Assembly: GCF_036014175.1 (NCBI RefSeq)
Contig: NZ_CP107917.1
Span: 7,254,001-7,318,000 of the forward strand
Direction of reading: 5' to 3'
Source: Streptomyces sp. NBC_00443
Lineage (GTDB): Bacteria; Actinomycetota; Actinomycetes; Streptomycetales; Streptomycetaceae
DNA length: 64,000 bases
Below the pieces are notes generated by a model. The model saw only the letters and a program-made list of their open reading frames with translations, was not told the origin of the DNA and did no database searches. Shown piece after piece: positions 24,469-33,397 of this stretch (its first letter is position 1; each line of letters begins with the position of its first letter). A program made the position numbers and the translations under genes.

Positions 24469-27400
24469 TGGTCGTCGCCCTCCAAGTCGCCTTCGAGCTC
24501 CAGGTAGGTGGCGCGCAGCCGCTCCAGCGTCTCGGCGTCCGGCTCGGCCCACAGCCCGCGGTCGGCGGCCTCCAGGAGCCGCTCGGTGACGCCGCGCAGC
24601 GCCCACGGGTTTGACTTCTTCATGAAGTCCCGGTTCTCCGGGTCGAAGACGTACTCGGCACTGAGCTTCTCGTACATCCAGTCGTCGACCACGCCCGCGG
24701 TGGCGTCGTACCCGAAGAGGTAGTCCACGGTCGCCGCCATCTCGAAGGCGCCCTTGTAGCCGTGCCGGCGCATGGCCGCCATCCAGCGCGGGTTGACCAC
24801 CCGGGCGCGGAACACCCGGTGTGTCTCCTCGCCCAGTGTCCGCGTCTTCACCTGGTCCGGTACGGCACTGTCGCCCACGTACGCCTCGGGGTTCGCGCCC
24901 GTCAGGTGTCGCACCATGGCGACCATGCCGCCGTGGTACTGGAAGTAGTCGTCGGCGTCGACGAGGTCGTGCTCGCGGGTGTCGACGTTCTTCGCGGCGA
25001 CGGCGATCCGCTTGAACGCGGTCTCCATGTCGCCGCGCGCCGCCTGCCCGTCGAGCCCGCGCCCGTAGGCGTAGCCGCCCCAGACGGCGTACACCTCGGC
25101 GAGGTCGGCGTCGGAGCGCCAGTTGCGGGCGTCGATCAGCGGCAGCAGGCCGGCCCCGTAGGCGCCCGGCTTCGAGCCGAAGATACGGGCCGTCGCGCGC
25201 CGCCGGTCGCCGTGCTCGGCCGTGTCCTCGTCGGCGTGCGCCCGCACGTAGTTCCGGTCGGCGGGCTCGTCCAGTTCGGCGACCTTGCGGACCGCGTCGT
25301 CGATCAGCCCCACCACGTGCGGGAACGCGTCCCGGAAGAAGCCGGAGATACGCACCGTGACGTCGATGCGCGGCCGGCCGAGCTCCTCCAGGCCGATGAC
25401 CTCGAAGCCGGTCACCCGGCGCGAGGCGTCGTCCCAGACCGGACGGCAGCCCAGCAGTGCGAGGATCTCGGCGATGTCGTCGCCCTGGGTGCGCATCGCG
25501 GACGTGCCCCAGACGGTCAGGCCGACCGACTTCGGGTACTCGCCGGTGTCCTGGAGGTACCGCGCGACCAGCGAGTCGGCGAGCGACTGCCCGACCTCCC
25601 AGCTCAGCCTGGACGGAATGGCCTTGGGGTCGACGGAGTAGAAGTTCCGTCCCGTCGGCAGCACGTTGACCAGCCCGCGCGTCGGCGAACCGGACGGCCC
25701 CGCCGGGACGTAACCGCCGTCGAGCGCCTTGAGGATGTGGCCGATCTCGTCCGTCGTACGGGCGAGACGCGGCACGACCTCGTTGCAGGCGAACTCCAGC
25801 ACGGCGACGGCGTCGGGGAGTTCGGTGCCGAGGACGTCACGGATCAGCGAGCGGCTCTCCGTAACCGCCCAGCCGCGCTCCTCCATGCCCTCCGCGATCC
25901 GCCGGCACAGCTGCTCCAGCAGGTCGATCGCGTCGGCGGCCGTGCGCGAGGGGCCGTCGACCAGATCCGACAGCTCCACCGGCACCTTCAACGGTGCGCC
26001 CGGCTCGCCCAGCAGCTCCTTCTCGTCGAGCCCGAAGTGAGCGGCCAGCGAGGCCCGCAGGCCCGGCAGGGCGTTGGCCTGCCCGCCCCACACCTGCGAG
26101 GCGCGCAGCACGGCCAGCACGAGGTTGACCCGCGCTTCGTCGACCGGGCCGCCGCCGAGGATGTGCAGCCCGTCGCGGATCTGCACGTCCTTGATCTCGC
26201 ACAGATAGCCGTCGATGTGCATGACGAACTCGTCGAAGTCGTCGTCGTCCGGCTGGTCGTCGACATGCAGGTCGTGATGGAGTTCGGCCGCCTTGACCAG
26301 CGTCCAGATCTGCGCGCGCACCGCCGGGGCCTTCGTCGGGTCCAGGTCCGAGACGAGCGCGTACTCGTCGAGCAGCTGCTCCAGCTTGGCCAGGTCGCCG
26401 TAGGTGTCGGCGCGTGCCATCGGCGGCACCAGATGGTCGACGACGGTGGCGTGTCCGCGCCGCTTGGCCTGGGTGCCCTCGCCCGGGTCGTTGACGATGA
26501 ACGGGTAGATCAGCGGCAGGTCCCCGAGGACCGCGTCCGGCCCGCAGCCGCCGCTGAGCCCCAGCCCCTTGCCCGGCAGCCACTCCATCGTGCCGTGCTT
26601 GCCCATGTGGACGATCGCGTCGGCGCCGAAGCTGTTGTCCAGCCACCTGTACGCCGCCATGTAGTGGTGCGACGGCGGCATGTCCGGGTCGTGGTAGATC
26701 GCGATCGGGTTCTCGCCGAAGCCGCGCGGCGGCTGGATCATCACGACGACGTTCCCGAACTGCAGCGACGCGAGGACGACGTCGTCCCCGTCCACGTACA
26801 GCGACCCCGGCGGTTCGCCCCACGCCTCCAGCATGCCGTCCCTGAGCTCGGGGTCGAGCTTGTCGAACCACGCCTGGTAGTCGGCGAGCGGCACGCGCGC
26901 GGGCGCCGCGGCCAGCTGGTCCTCGGTGAGCCACTCGACGTCGTGCCCACCCGCCTCGATGAGCCGGTGGATCAGCTCGTCGCCGTTGTCCGGGTACTCG
27001 GTGAGGCTGTACCCGGCGTCCCTGAGCGCATCCAGCACCCGCACCGCCGAGGCGGGCGTGTCGAGGCCGACCGCGTTGCCGACCCGCGAGTGCTTGGTCG
27101 GGTAGGCGGTGAAGACGAGCGCGAGCTTCTTGTCGCCGTTCGCCTTGTGCTTCAACTGGGCGTGCCGTACGGCGATCCCGGCGACGCGCCCGGCCCGCTC
27201 CGGGTCGGCGACGTACACGGGCACGTCGTCCGGGCCCTGCTCCTTGAAGGAGAACGGCACGGTGATGAGCCGCCCGTCGAACTCCGGGATAGCGACCTGC
27301 ATCGCCGCGTCCATGGGGGAGAGGGCGGCGTCGGACTCGTCCCACGCGGCCCGCGAGGAGGTCAGGCAGAGTCCTTGCAGCACCGGCACGTTCAGCTCGG

Positions 27401-28121
27401 CGAGCCGGCCGATGTCCCACGCCTCCTCGTCACCGCCCGCCGACGCCTGCGAGGCGTGCGTGCCGCCGGCCGCGAGGACGGTGGCGACCAGGGCGTCGGC
27501 CTTGCCAAGGAGCTCGTACAGCTCCGCGTCCGCCCCGCGCAGCGAACCGCAGTACACGGGAAGGGCGTTGGCGCCCCGAGCCTCGATGGCGTCGCACAGG
27601 GTGTCCACGAAGCCGGTGTTGCCGCTCAGCTCATGGGCCCGGTAGAAGAGCACGCCGACGGTCGGACGGCCATCGACGAGGGGCCGCTCGCCATGGACGC
27701 CGTACTCCGGCATCTTCTGCGGCTCGACGAACCCCTCGCCCGTCAGCAGCACGGTGTCGGAGAGGAACCGCGCGAGTTCGGTGAGGTTGCCGGGCCCGCC
27801 CTCGACGAGGTACCTCAGCGCCTCGGCCACCACACCGGCCTGCACGGACGACTCGGCCATCAACTCCGCGTCCGGGACGACCTCGCCGCCGAGCAGCACG
27901 GTCGGGATGCCCGACGCCTTCAGCGCGGCGAGCCCGTCCTCCCAGGCCCGCTTGCCGCCCAGCAGGCGTACGACGGCGATGTCCGAGCCCTCGATGAGCG
28001 CGGGCAGCTCCTCGGCGACGTCCACGCGGGTCGGATTGCCGATCCGGTACGAGGCACCGGAAGCGGCCCTGGCCGCCAACAGGTCCGTGTCGGCGGTCGA
28101 CAACAACAACACAGTGCTCAT
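24465..28121 (-). CDS. cobN: Cobaltochelatase subunit CobN
   Basis: A 1218-residue large chelatase subunit that binds hydrogenobyrinate a,c-diamide and receives cobalt with ATP hydrolysis by its partner subunits. Recognisable blocks are VGVLFYRAHELSGN, AYRWLDNSFGADAIVHMGKH, NPIAIYHDPDMPPSHHYMAA and the C-terminal NPWALRGVTERLLEA. Length fits the family. ATG 28121 overlaps the cobQ stop and the gene overlaps the chelatase ATPase by GTGA. Confidence 0.97.
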   Translation of the reverse strand: MSTVLLLSTADTDLLAARAASGASYRIGNPTRVDVAEELPALIEGSDIAVVRLLGGKRAWEDGLAALKASGIPTVLLGGEVVPDAELMAESSVQAGVVAEALRYLVEGGPGNLTELARFLSDTVLLTGEGFVEPQKMPEYGVHGERPLVDGRPTVGVLFYRAHELSGNTGFVDTLCDAIEARGANALPVYCGSLRGADAELYELLGKADALVATVLAAGGTHASQASAGGDEEAWDIGRLAELNVPVLQGLCLTSSRAAWDESDAALSPMDAAMQVAIPEFDGRLITVPFSFKEQGPDDVPVYVADPERAGRVAGIAVRHAQLKHKANGDKKLALVFTAYPTKHSRVGNAVGLDTPASAVRVLDALRDAGYSLTEYPDNGDELIHRLIEAGGHDVEWLTEDQLAAAPARVPLADYQAWFDKLDPELRDGMLEAWGEPPGSLYVDGDDVVLASLQFGNVVVMIQPPRGFGENPIAIYHDPDMPPSHHYMAAYRWLDNSFGADAIVHMGKHGTMEWLPGKGLGLSGGCGPDAVLGDLPLIYPFIVNDPGEGTQAKRRGHATVVDHLVPPMARADTYGDLAKLEQLLDEYALVSDLDPTKAPAVRAQIWTLVKAAELHHDLHVDDQPDDDDFDEFVMHIDGYLCEIKDVQIRDGLHILGGGPVDEARVNLVLAVLRASQVWGGQANALPGLRASLAAHFGLDEKELLGEPGAPLKVPVELSDLVDGPSRTAADAIDLLEQLCRRIAEGMEERGWAVTESRSLIRDVLGTELPDAVAVLEFACNEVVPRLARTTDEIGHILKALDGGYVPAGPSGSPTRGLVNVLPTGRNFYSVDPKAIPSRLSWEVGQSLADSLVARYLQDTGEYPKSVGLTVWGTSAMRTQGDDIAEILALLGCRPVWDDASRRVTGFEVIGLEELGRPRIDVTVRISGFFRDAFPHVVGLIDDAVRKVAELDEPADRNYVRAHADEDTAEHGDRRRATARIFGSKPGAYGAGLLPLIDARNWRSDADLAEVYAVWGGYAYGRGLDGQAARGDMETAFKRIAVAAKNVDTREHDLVDADDYFQYHGGMVAMVRHLTGANPEAYVGDSAVPDQVKTRTLGEETHRVFRARVVNPRWMAAMRRHGYKGAFEMAATVDYLFGYDATAGVVDDWMYEKLSAEYVFDPENRDFMKKSNPWALRGVTERLLEAADRGLWAEPDAETLERLRATYLELEGDLEGDDQ

Positions 28122-29668
28122 GCGGGCGCTCCCGGTGGAATGAAAGGCAGTCCTTGCGGCGCGCCCGACTCGATGAGCCGCCAGAGCGCGTCCGTGTCAG
28201 CGTGCTGTTCGATCAGGTCGCCGAGCCGGTCGAGCTGCTCCTCGCGCAGCGCGGCGAACGAAGTGTCGGGGGCCGGCACGAAGCGGCGGCCCGCGGCGGC
28301 GGCCACCTCGCGCAGGAAGGCCCGCCGGAAACCGTCCGACTCCAGCGAGCCGTGCCAGTGCGTGCCCCAGGTCTGGCCGACCCGGCAGCCGTCGAGGAAG
28401 GGTTCCCCGCCATGGATCTCGGCGACCCCGTGGTGGATCTCGTACCCCGCGACCTGCTCGCCGAGGGCTTCTCCCACCGGCCGGGTGAGGGTCTTCTCGC
28501 GGGCGAACCGCACCCGGACGGGCAGTACGCCGAGGCCCTCCACATGCCCGCGCCGGCTCTCGACGTCGTCCTCGATGTGCTCGCCGAGGACCTGGAAGCC
28601 GCCGCAGATGCCGAGGACGGGCCGTCCTTCGGCGACCCTGCGCTTCAGGGCCTTTGCGAGCCCCCGCTCGCGCAGCCACTCCAGTGCCCGGACCGTTCCC
28701 CGGGTCCCCGGAATCACCACGAGGTCGGCGTCGGCCAGCTCCTCTGGCCGGTCCACGAACCGCACCACGACACCGGGTTCGGCGGCCAGGGCGTCGACGT
28801 CGGTGAAGTTCGACATCAGCGGAACGGCACAGACGGCGACCCGCAGCACGTCCTCGCCGACGGGCGGGGCGACGTTCGACTCCCGCACGGTCCCGCGCAG
28901 GGACACCCGCAGCCCGTCCTCCTCGTCGATGCCGAGGCCGTGCTGGAAGGGGAGGACGCCGTAGGTGTGCCGCCCGGTGAGGCCGTGCAGCATGTCGAGC
29001 CCCGGCTCCAGGAGGCTGACGTCCCCGCGGAACTTGTTGACCAGGAACCCGGCGACGAGCGCCTGGTCCTCGGGCGAGAGGAGGGCGACCGTCCCGAAGA
29101 AGGAGGCGAACACGCCCCCGCGGTCGATGTCACCCACCACCAGCACGGGCAGCCCGGCATTGCGGGCGATCCCCATGTTGACGATGTCGGTCCGCCGCAG
29201 ATTGATCTCGGCCGGAGAGCCGGCCCCCTCACAGATCACCGCGTCATACGTGCCCCGCAACTCGGCGAGACAGTCGAGCACGGTCCCGAGCAGCTGCTCC
29301 TGCCGTCCGCCGTGCAGCCTCTTCCCGGGGGACGACCCCCCAGACCCCCCGAAGAAACCGCGCGCGCTCAGCTCACCCACCGGCTTGCCCAGCAGCACGA
29401 CCTGACTGCTCTGCTCCCCACCGGGCTTGAGCAGCACGGGATTCATCAGCGCGGTCGGCTCGACCCGGCACGCCTGTGCCTGCATGGCCTGCGCCCGCCC
29501 GATCTCGGCGCCCTCACGCGTGACGAACGAGTTGAGGGACATGTTCTGCGCCTTGAACGGCGCGACCTTCACTCCCTGCCGCACCAGCCACCGGCAGATC
29601 CCGGCGGTGACGACGCTCTTGCCGGCGTCGGACGTGGTGCCGGCGACGAGGAGACCACCGCCCGTCAT
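28118..29668 (-). CDS. cobQ: Cobyric acid synthase
   Basis: A 516-residue amidase that uses glutamine to amidate side chains b, d, e and g. The N-terminal ATPase has VAGTTSDAGKSVVTAGICRW and EGAGSPAEINLR. The C-terminal glutaminase-like domain has VLGICGGFQVLGE and a catalytic His in YEIHHGVAE. ATG 29668 overlaps the cobD stop (ATGA). An insertion of about 14 residues (FFGGSGGSSPGKRL, near residues 107-121) interrupts a region that is usually short; its DNA resembles the G-rich core of the dispersed repeat. Confidence 0.96.
   Translation of the reverse strand: MTGGGLLVAGTTSDAGKSVVTAGICRWLVRQGVKVAPFKAQNMSLNSFVTREGAEIGRAQAMQAQACRVEPTALMNPVLLKPGGEQSSQVVLLGKPVGELSARGFFGGSGGSSPGKRLHGGRQEQLLGTVLDCLAELRGTYDAVICEGAGSPAEINLRRTDIVNMGIARNAGLPVLVVGDIDRGGVFASFFGTVALLSPEDQALVAGFLVNKFRGDVSLLEPGLDMLHGLTGRHTYGVLPFQHGLGIDEEDGLRVSLRGTVRESNVAPPVGEDVLRVAVCAVPLMSNFTDVDALAAEPGVVVRFVDRPEELADADLVVIPGTRGTVRALEWLRERGLAKALKRRVAEGRPVLGICGGFQVLGEHIEDDVESRRGHVEGLGVLPVRVRFAREKTLTRPVGEALGEQVAGYEIHHGVAEIHGGEPFLDGCRVGQTWGTHWHGSLESDGFRRAFLREVAAAAGRRFVPAPDTSFAALREEQLDRLGDLIEQHADTDALWRLIESGAPQGLPFIPPGAPA
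29318..29352 (-). repeat. G-rich repeat-like block inside cobQ
   Basis: On the minus strand this reads TTCGGGGGGTCTGGGGGGTC and continues to a CCCCGGGAAG end. GGGGGTCTGGGGG is shared with the core of the dispersed copies at about 21065 and 34455. It codes in frame for Gly/Ser/Pro residues. It is short, so common origin is likely but not certain. Confidence 0.5.
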
Positions 29669-30606
29669 GAGGTACGTCCCTTCGCGATACGGCGCGCGGC
29701 GACACAGACGCCGAGCGCCAGCCAACCGACGCGCTTCGACAGCCGTACGGCCCGTTCGATGTCCTGCGTGCCGACCGTCCGCCCAGCCCCGTTCAGCACG
29801 GGGCGATGCTCGACCCGTCCGCCGTACGACAGCGTCCCGCCCAGCCGCACCCCGAGCGCCCCCGCGAACGAGGCCTCCACGGGCCCGGCGTTGGGGCTCG
29901 GATGCTTGGCGGCGTCGGCGCGCCACGCTCGTACCGCCCCACGGGGGTCACCTCCGGCGACGGCGGCGAGTACGGCGGTCAGCCGGGATCCCGGCCACCC
30001 CGCCACGTCGTCGAGCCGCGCCGAAGCCCAGCCGTAGCGCCGGTACTTGGGCGACTTGTGCCCCACCATCGCGTCGAGCGTGTTCACGGCCCGGAACCCG
30101 ACCAGCCCGGGCACGCCTGCCACGGCGCCCCACACCAGCGCCCCCACGACCGCGTCGGAGGTGTTCTCGGCGACGGACTCCACGACCGCCCGCGCGATCC
30201 CGTCCGCGTCCAGCGCCTGCGGATCCCGCCCGCACAGATGCGGCAGCCGGGCACGTGCGCCCTCGATGTCCCCCGCTTCCAGCGCCTGCCCGATGACCCG
30301 GGCCTCCCGGGCGAGCGATGTCCCCCCGACGACCGCCCAGGTGGCGGCGCCGGTCAGTGCGACGGCGGTGGCGGGGGACGTACGTACGAGACGAGTTGCG
30401 GCGGCACCGAGCGCCACGGCGCCACCGGCGCACACGGCGGTGTGCAGCGCACCCCATGCGCGGTGGTCGCGCCACAACGCCCGTTCCACGGCAGCGGCGG
30501 TCCGCCCGAACACGGCGACCGGATGCCCTCGGCGAGGATCGCCGAGCAGCAGATCACCGAGAAGTCCGGCGGCGGCGCCGTACGCGAAGATGCGATCGGC
30601 ACGCAT
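29665..30606 (-). CDS. cobD: Adenosylcobinamide-phosphate synthase (CobD/CbiB)
   Basis: A 313-residue integral membrane protein that joins the aminopropanol arm to adenosylcobyric acid. Family blocks are LLLGDPRRGHPVAVFG near the N-terminus, VVESVAENTSDAVVGAL in the centre and NAGPVEASFAGALGVRLGG near the C-terminus, with several hydrophobic helices. It is the first gene of the cob operon, about 110 nt downstream of the cobalamin riboswitch. Confidence 0.96.
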   Translation of the reverse strand: MRADRIFAYGAAAGLLGDLLLGDPRRGHPVAVFGRTAAAVERALWRDHRAWGALHTAVCAGGAVALGAAATRLVRTSPATAVALTGAATWAVVGGTSLAREARVIGQALEAGDIEGARARLPHLCGRDPQALDADGIARAVVESVAENTSDAVVGALVWGAVAGVPGLVGFRAVNTLDAMVGHKSPKYRRYGWASARLDDVAGWPGSRLTAVLAAVAGGDPRGAVRAWRADAAKHPSPNAGPVEASFAGALGVRLGGTLSYGGRVEHRPVLNGAGRTVGTQDIERAVRLSKRVGWLALGVCVAARRIAKGRTS

Positions 30607-30717
30607 CGGGGTCAGCCGATGGTCGAGTCAGACGAGGGTCCGGTTCTGCATGTCGATCGGCAGGCGAGCATCGCGTTATGTCCTCACTCAGGGTGTCCGC
30701 GCCCTGGTTCGACGAGA

Positions 30718-30850
30718 CCGGCGGTGAGAGTTCCTGGCTCCCGGGGGTGTCTACCCCGGTGACAGTGGCGGGACCGCGCCGGATTCACACCGGCTTCCTC
30801 TCCTGCCGCCGCACATGGCTCCGGCAGTCCACCACGGGGTTGGAAGGGCC
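30718..30850 (-). promoter_or_regulatory. Cobalamin (AdoCbl) riboswitch controlling the cob operon
   Basis: On the minus strand the conserved elements occur in order. GGAAGCCGGTGTGAATCCGG is followed by GCGGTCCCGCCACTGTCACC and then the closing B12 box GAGCCAGGAACTC (30728-30741). Spacing fits the class I cobalamin element. It sits in the 5' leader of cobD. High B12 would fold it to shut off the downstream 13 genes. The exact 5' limit (P1 stem) is approximate. Confidence 0.93.
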
Positions 30851-30904
30851 GTCAACTTGCCGTTGACCTGCGAAGGGAGAGTGTGCGAAGGCCCACACAG
30901 CAGT

Positions 30905-30936
30905 GAGGTGCGGGACGGTGATCCGTCCCGCACCTC
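30905..30936 (-). terminator. Strong hairpin after the phosphate-transport operon
   Basis: GAGGTGCGGGACGG (30905-30918) pairs perfectly with CCGTCCCGCACCTC (30923-30936), loop TGAT. It lies about 30 bp past the stop of the small membrane gene and just upstream of the riboswitch. It therefore probably ends the pit transcript and insulates the cob operon. Confidence 0.75.
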
Positions 30937-30964
30937 GGGTGTTTCAGGTGGTGTGCGTCGTGCG

Positions 30965-31186
30965 TCAGGCCACGATCAGATAGATGCCGTACGCCACTGC
31001 CGCCGCGCATGCCGCGAAGCACGCGTACGCGCCCGTGACCGCGAGGGAGGCCGAGTCGCCCTGCGCCACGGCCCGTTCGCGCCGGGACAGGCCCGCGATG
31101 CCGAGGGTGAACAGGCCCACCAGGGCCACGGTGACCACGAGGCTGACGCCGAAGACGGAGCCGAGTGCCGCCCAGTCGATCTTCAT
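30965..31186 (-). CDS. Small two-helix membrane protein
   Basis: 73 residues. The first hydrophobic helix is VFGVSLVVTVALVGLFTLGI and the second ends in AAAVAYGIYLIVA, joined by a charged loop (SRRERAVAQGDS). It follows the Pit transporter by 52 bp on the same strand and precedes the hairpin at 30905-30936, so it is likely cotranscribed. I know no assigned function; the same small gene accompanies pit in other streptomycetes, from memory. Confidence 0.82.
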   Translation of the reverse strand: MKIDWAALGSVFGVSLVVTVALVGLFTLGIAGLSRRERAVAQGDSASLAVTGAYACFAACAAAVAYGIYLIVA

Positions 31187-31238
31187 GCTTCTGCTTTCCT
31201 GAGTGAGTGAGGGGGAGTGACTGGAGTGACCGGGTGCG

Positions 31239-32471
31239 TCAGACGGTGGCCTTGGAAGGCTCCGGCTCCGAGGACTGGGCCGGGATGGTGGCCGTGAGGT
31301 CCTCGGTGGCCGTGCCCGCGGGCGGCGGGGTCACGGCGGCCATGGCCGTGGTCACCACGCCGGCCGGCTCGTCGGACGCGTTGACGTTGGTGTGGTCGAT
31401 GACCTCGCGGCGGGAGATCTTCCAGATCGCGGCGCTGGAGGCGACCAGGAAGACCGTGACGACGGCCGTGCCCCAGGCACCGAAGCCCGTCACGTACTCC
31501 GCGAGCGCGCCGACCAGCGCGGCAGCCGGGAGGGTCAGGCCCCAGGCGACGAACATGCGGGTCGCCGTCGACCAGCGGACCACACCGCCCTTGCGGCCGA
31601 GGCCCGCGCCCATCACCGCGCCGGAGACGGAGTGCGTGGTGGACAGGGAGAGGCCGAGGTGGGAGGAGGCCAGGATGACGGTGGCCGCGCTGGTCTGGGC
31701 GGCGAAGCCCTGCTGCGGCTGAAGGTCGGTCAGGCCCTTGCCCATGGTGCGGATGATGCGCCAGCCGCCGAGATAGGTGCCGAGCGCGATGGCCAGGCCC
31801 GCGGAGAGGATGACCCACATGGGCGGGTCGGAGTCGGGGGCGACGGCGCCGCCGGCGACCAGGGCGAGGGTGATGATGCCCATGGTCTTCTGCGCGTCAT
31901 TGGTGCCGTGGGCGAGGGAGACCAGGCCGGCCGAGGCGATCTGGCCGGCGCGGTAGCCCTTCTTGGCGGACTGGCCGTCGGCCTTCTTGCCGAGCGAGTA
32001 GGTCAGGCGCGTGGCCAGCAACGCGGCGATACCCGCGACCAGCGGGGCGGCGATCGCCGGGATCAGCACCTTGGTGACGAGGGCGTCGCCGTGGACCGCG
32101 CCGATGCCGGCCGAGGCGATGGTGGCGCCGATCAGACCGCCCATCAGGGCGTGCGAGGAACTGGAGGGCAGGCCCACCAGCCAGGTCAGCAGGTTCCAGA
32201 GGATCGCACCGACCAGCGCGGCGAAGATGACCTCGGGACGGATGCCGGTCTCGTCGACGAGACCTTTGGAGATCGTGTTGGCGACCTCCACGGAGAGGAA
32301 GGCGCCGACAAGGTTCAGCACGGCGGACATGGCCACCGCGACCTTGGGCTTGAGCGCACCGGTCGAGATGGTGGTGGCCATCGCGTTGGCGGTGTCGTGG
32401 AAACCGTTCGTGAAATCGAACGCAAGTGCGGTTATGACCACAATCGCGAGGATCAGCGAGAAGTTTTCCAT
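31239..32471 (-). CDS. pitH2: Low-affinity inorganic phosphate transporter, PiT family
   Basis: A 410-residue polytopic membrane protein. The two inverted PiT signature repeats are visible: ALAFDFTNGFHDTANAMAT near the N-terminus and SLAHGTNDAQKTMGIITLAL in the middle. It moves metal-phosphate or phosphate with a cation. The symbol follows S. coelicolor pitH2, recalled by synteny and Pho-box control. Upstream 11-bp Pho repeats (32500-32540) imply PhoP regulation. Confidence 0.93.
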   Translation of the reverse strand: MENFSLILAIVVITALAFDFTNGFHDTANAMATTISTGALKPKVAVAMSAVLNLVGAFLSVEVANTISKGLVDETGIRPEVIFAALVGAILWNLLTWLVGLPSSSSHALMGGLIGATIASAGIGAVHGDALVTKVLIPAIAAPLVAGIAALLATRLTYSLGKKADGQSAKKGYRAGQIASAGLVSLAHGTNDAQKTMGIITLALVAGGAVAPDSDPPMWVILSAGLAIALGTYLGGWRIIRTMGKGLTDLQPQQGFAAQTSAATVILASSHLGLSLSTTHSVSGAVMGAGLGRKGGVVRWSTATRMFVAWGLTLPAAALVGALAEYVTGFGAWGTAVVTVFLVASSAAIWKISRREVIDHTNVNASDEPAGVVTTAMAAVTPPPAGTATEDLTATIPAQSSEPEPSKATV

Positions 32472-32499
32472 TTACCCAGGCAATCGTTCGAGGTCGTTG

Positions 32500-32540
32500 G
32501 CCGGACGAACGTAGGTAACCTGAATGAACGGAAGATGAAC
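32500..32540 (-). promoter_or_regulatory. Pho boxes upstream of the phosphate transporter
   Basis: On the minus strand GTTCATCTTCC (32540-32530) is followed directly by GTTCATTCAGG (32529-32519). A third unit, GTTCGTCCGGC (32510-32500), lies 8 nt further. The 11-bp direct-repeat arrangement with a GTTCA head matches PhoP sites of Streptomyces. The site ends 28 bp before the ATG. Confidence 0.75.
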
Positions 32541-32635
32541 TGGGGTGAGCCGCACGGTGTCCGGAGGAGGGGGTTAATCGTCCGGTGGGCGAGGTCCCTC
32601 TCCCTCGGCCATCGCGCGGCCCGGTCGCCGCAAGG

Positions 32636-33397
32636 TCAGTAGCCTCGGGCAAACTTCTTGAGCTGGGTCATGGACCCGTTGAAGAGATTCTGGTCACCCG
32701 GCAGGCTGCCGCTGCCGTTGTCGTACTGCCAGATGGTCCAGAACTGCCATCCGGCGGGCAGTGCCCCCGCGCTGGAGGAGTCGTAGCGCGCTATCCACAG
32801 CGCGTGGTTCGAGGCGAAGGCGCCGCTGCCGCCGGTGCAGTTGTTCCACCAGTGCGTGGTGGTGTAGATCACCGGGCGGCGGCCGGTCAGCCGCTTCACC
32901 TCGTTGCTGAAGGACTGGATCCAGCTGACCATCTTCGCCTTGCTCAGCCCGTAGCACTTGTGCTTGCTGTACGGGTTGTACTCGATGTCGAGAGCGGGTG
33001 GCAGGGTCCAGCCGTCGGACCGCCAGTCACCGCCGTTGCGCACGAAGTACGCGGCCTGCGTCCTGCCCGACGACTTGTTCGGCAGCGCGAAGTGGTAGGC
33101 GCCGCGAATCAGGCCCGCGTTGCGGGAGCCGTTGTACTGCTGGCCGAAGTAGGGGTTGCGGTAGGTGTGGGACTCGGTCGCCTTGACGTAGACGAACTTG
33201 GCGCCCTTGCTCTTCGAGCTCTGCCAGTTGACGTTCTTCTGGTGGGAAGAGACGTCATGGCCCTTGGGCTTGCCGGCCGCCGAGGCAGGTATCTCGGCGA
33301 GTGCGGTTCCGCCGAGCGTGAGCGCTGCGACGGATATCGCCAGGAGGCGGGAGCGGTGGCGGGAGCGGTGACGGGACGGTTTGCGATCACGGGCCAT
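32636..33397 (-). CDS. Secreted GH25 muramidase (lysozyme M1-like)
   Basis: 253 residues. A basic twin-arginine-rich N-terminus (RKPSRHRSRHRSRLL) precedes a hydrophobic core and cleavage near ASAAG. The GH25 domain starts with KGHDVSSHQ (catalytic-site Asp) and contains LPPALDIEYNP with the catalytic acid DxE. It cleaves MurNAc-GlcNAc bonds in peptidoglycan. ATG 33397 is chosen because GGGGGGAAAT stands directly upstream and the signal peptide begins there. Confidence 0.94.
   Translation of the reverse strand: MARDRKPSRHRSRHRSRLLAISVAALTLGGTALAEIPASAAGKPKGHDVSSHQKNVNWQSSKSKGAKFVYVKATESHTYRNPYFGQQYNGSRNAGLIRGAYHFALPNKSSGRTQAAYFVRNGGDWRSDGWTLPPALDIEYNPYSKHKCYGLSKAKMVSWIQSFSNEVKRLTGRRPVIYTTTHWWNNCTGGSGAFASNHALWIARYDSSSAGALPAGWQFWTIWQYDNGSGSLPGDQNLFNGSMTQLKKFARGY

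Noticed and set aside
24762..28964. A 1400-codon open frame on the plus strand
   Set aside because: It is antisense to cobN and cobQ, rich in Arg/Gly/His with no family match, and explained by the lack of stop codons in high-G+C DNA.
30751..30933. A 60-codon frame before cobD
   Set aside because: It lies across the cobalamin riboswitch and a hairpin, so the sequence is explained by RNA structure.
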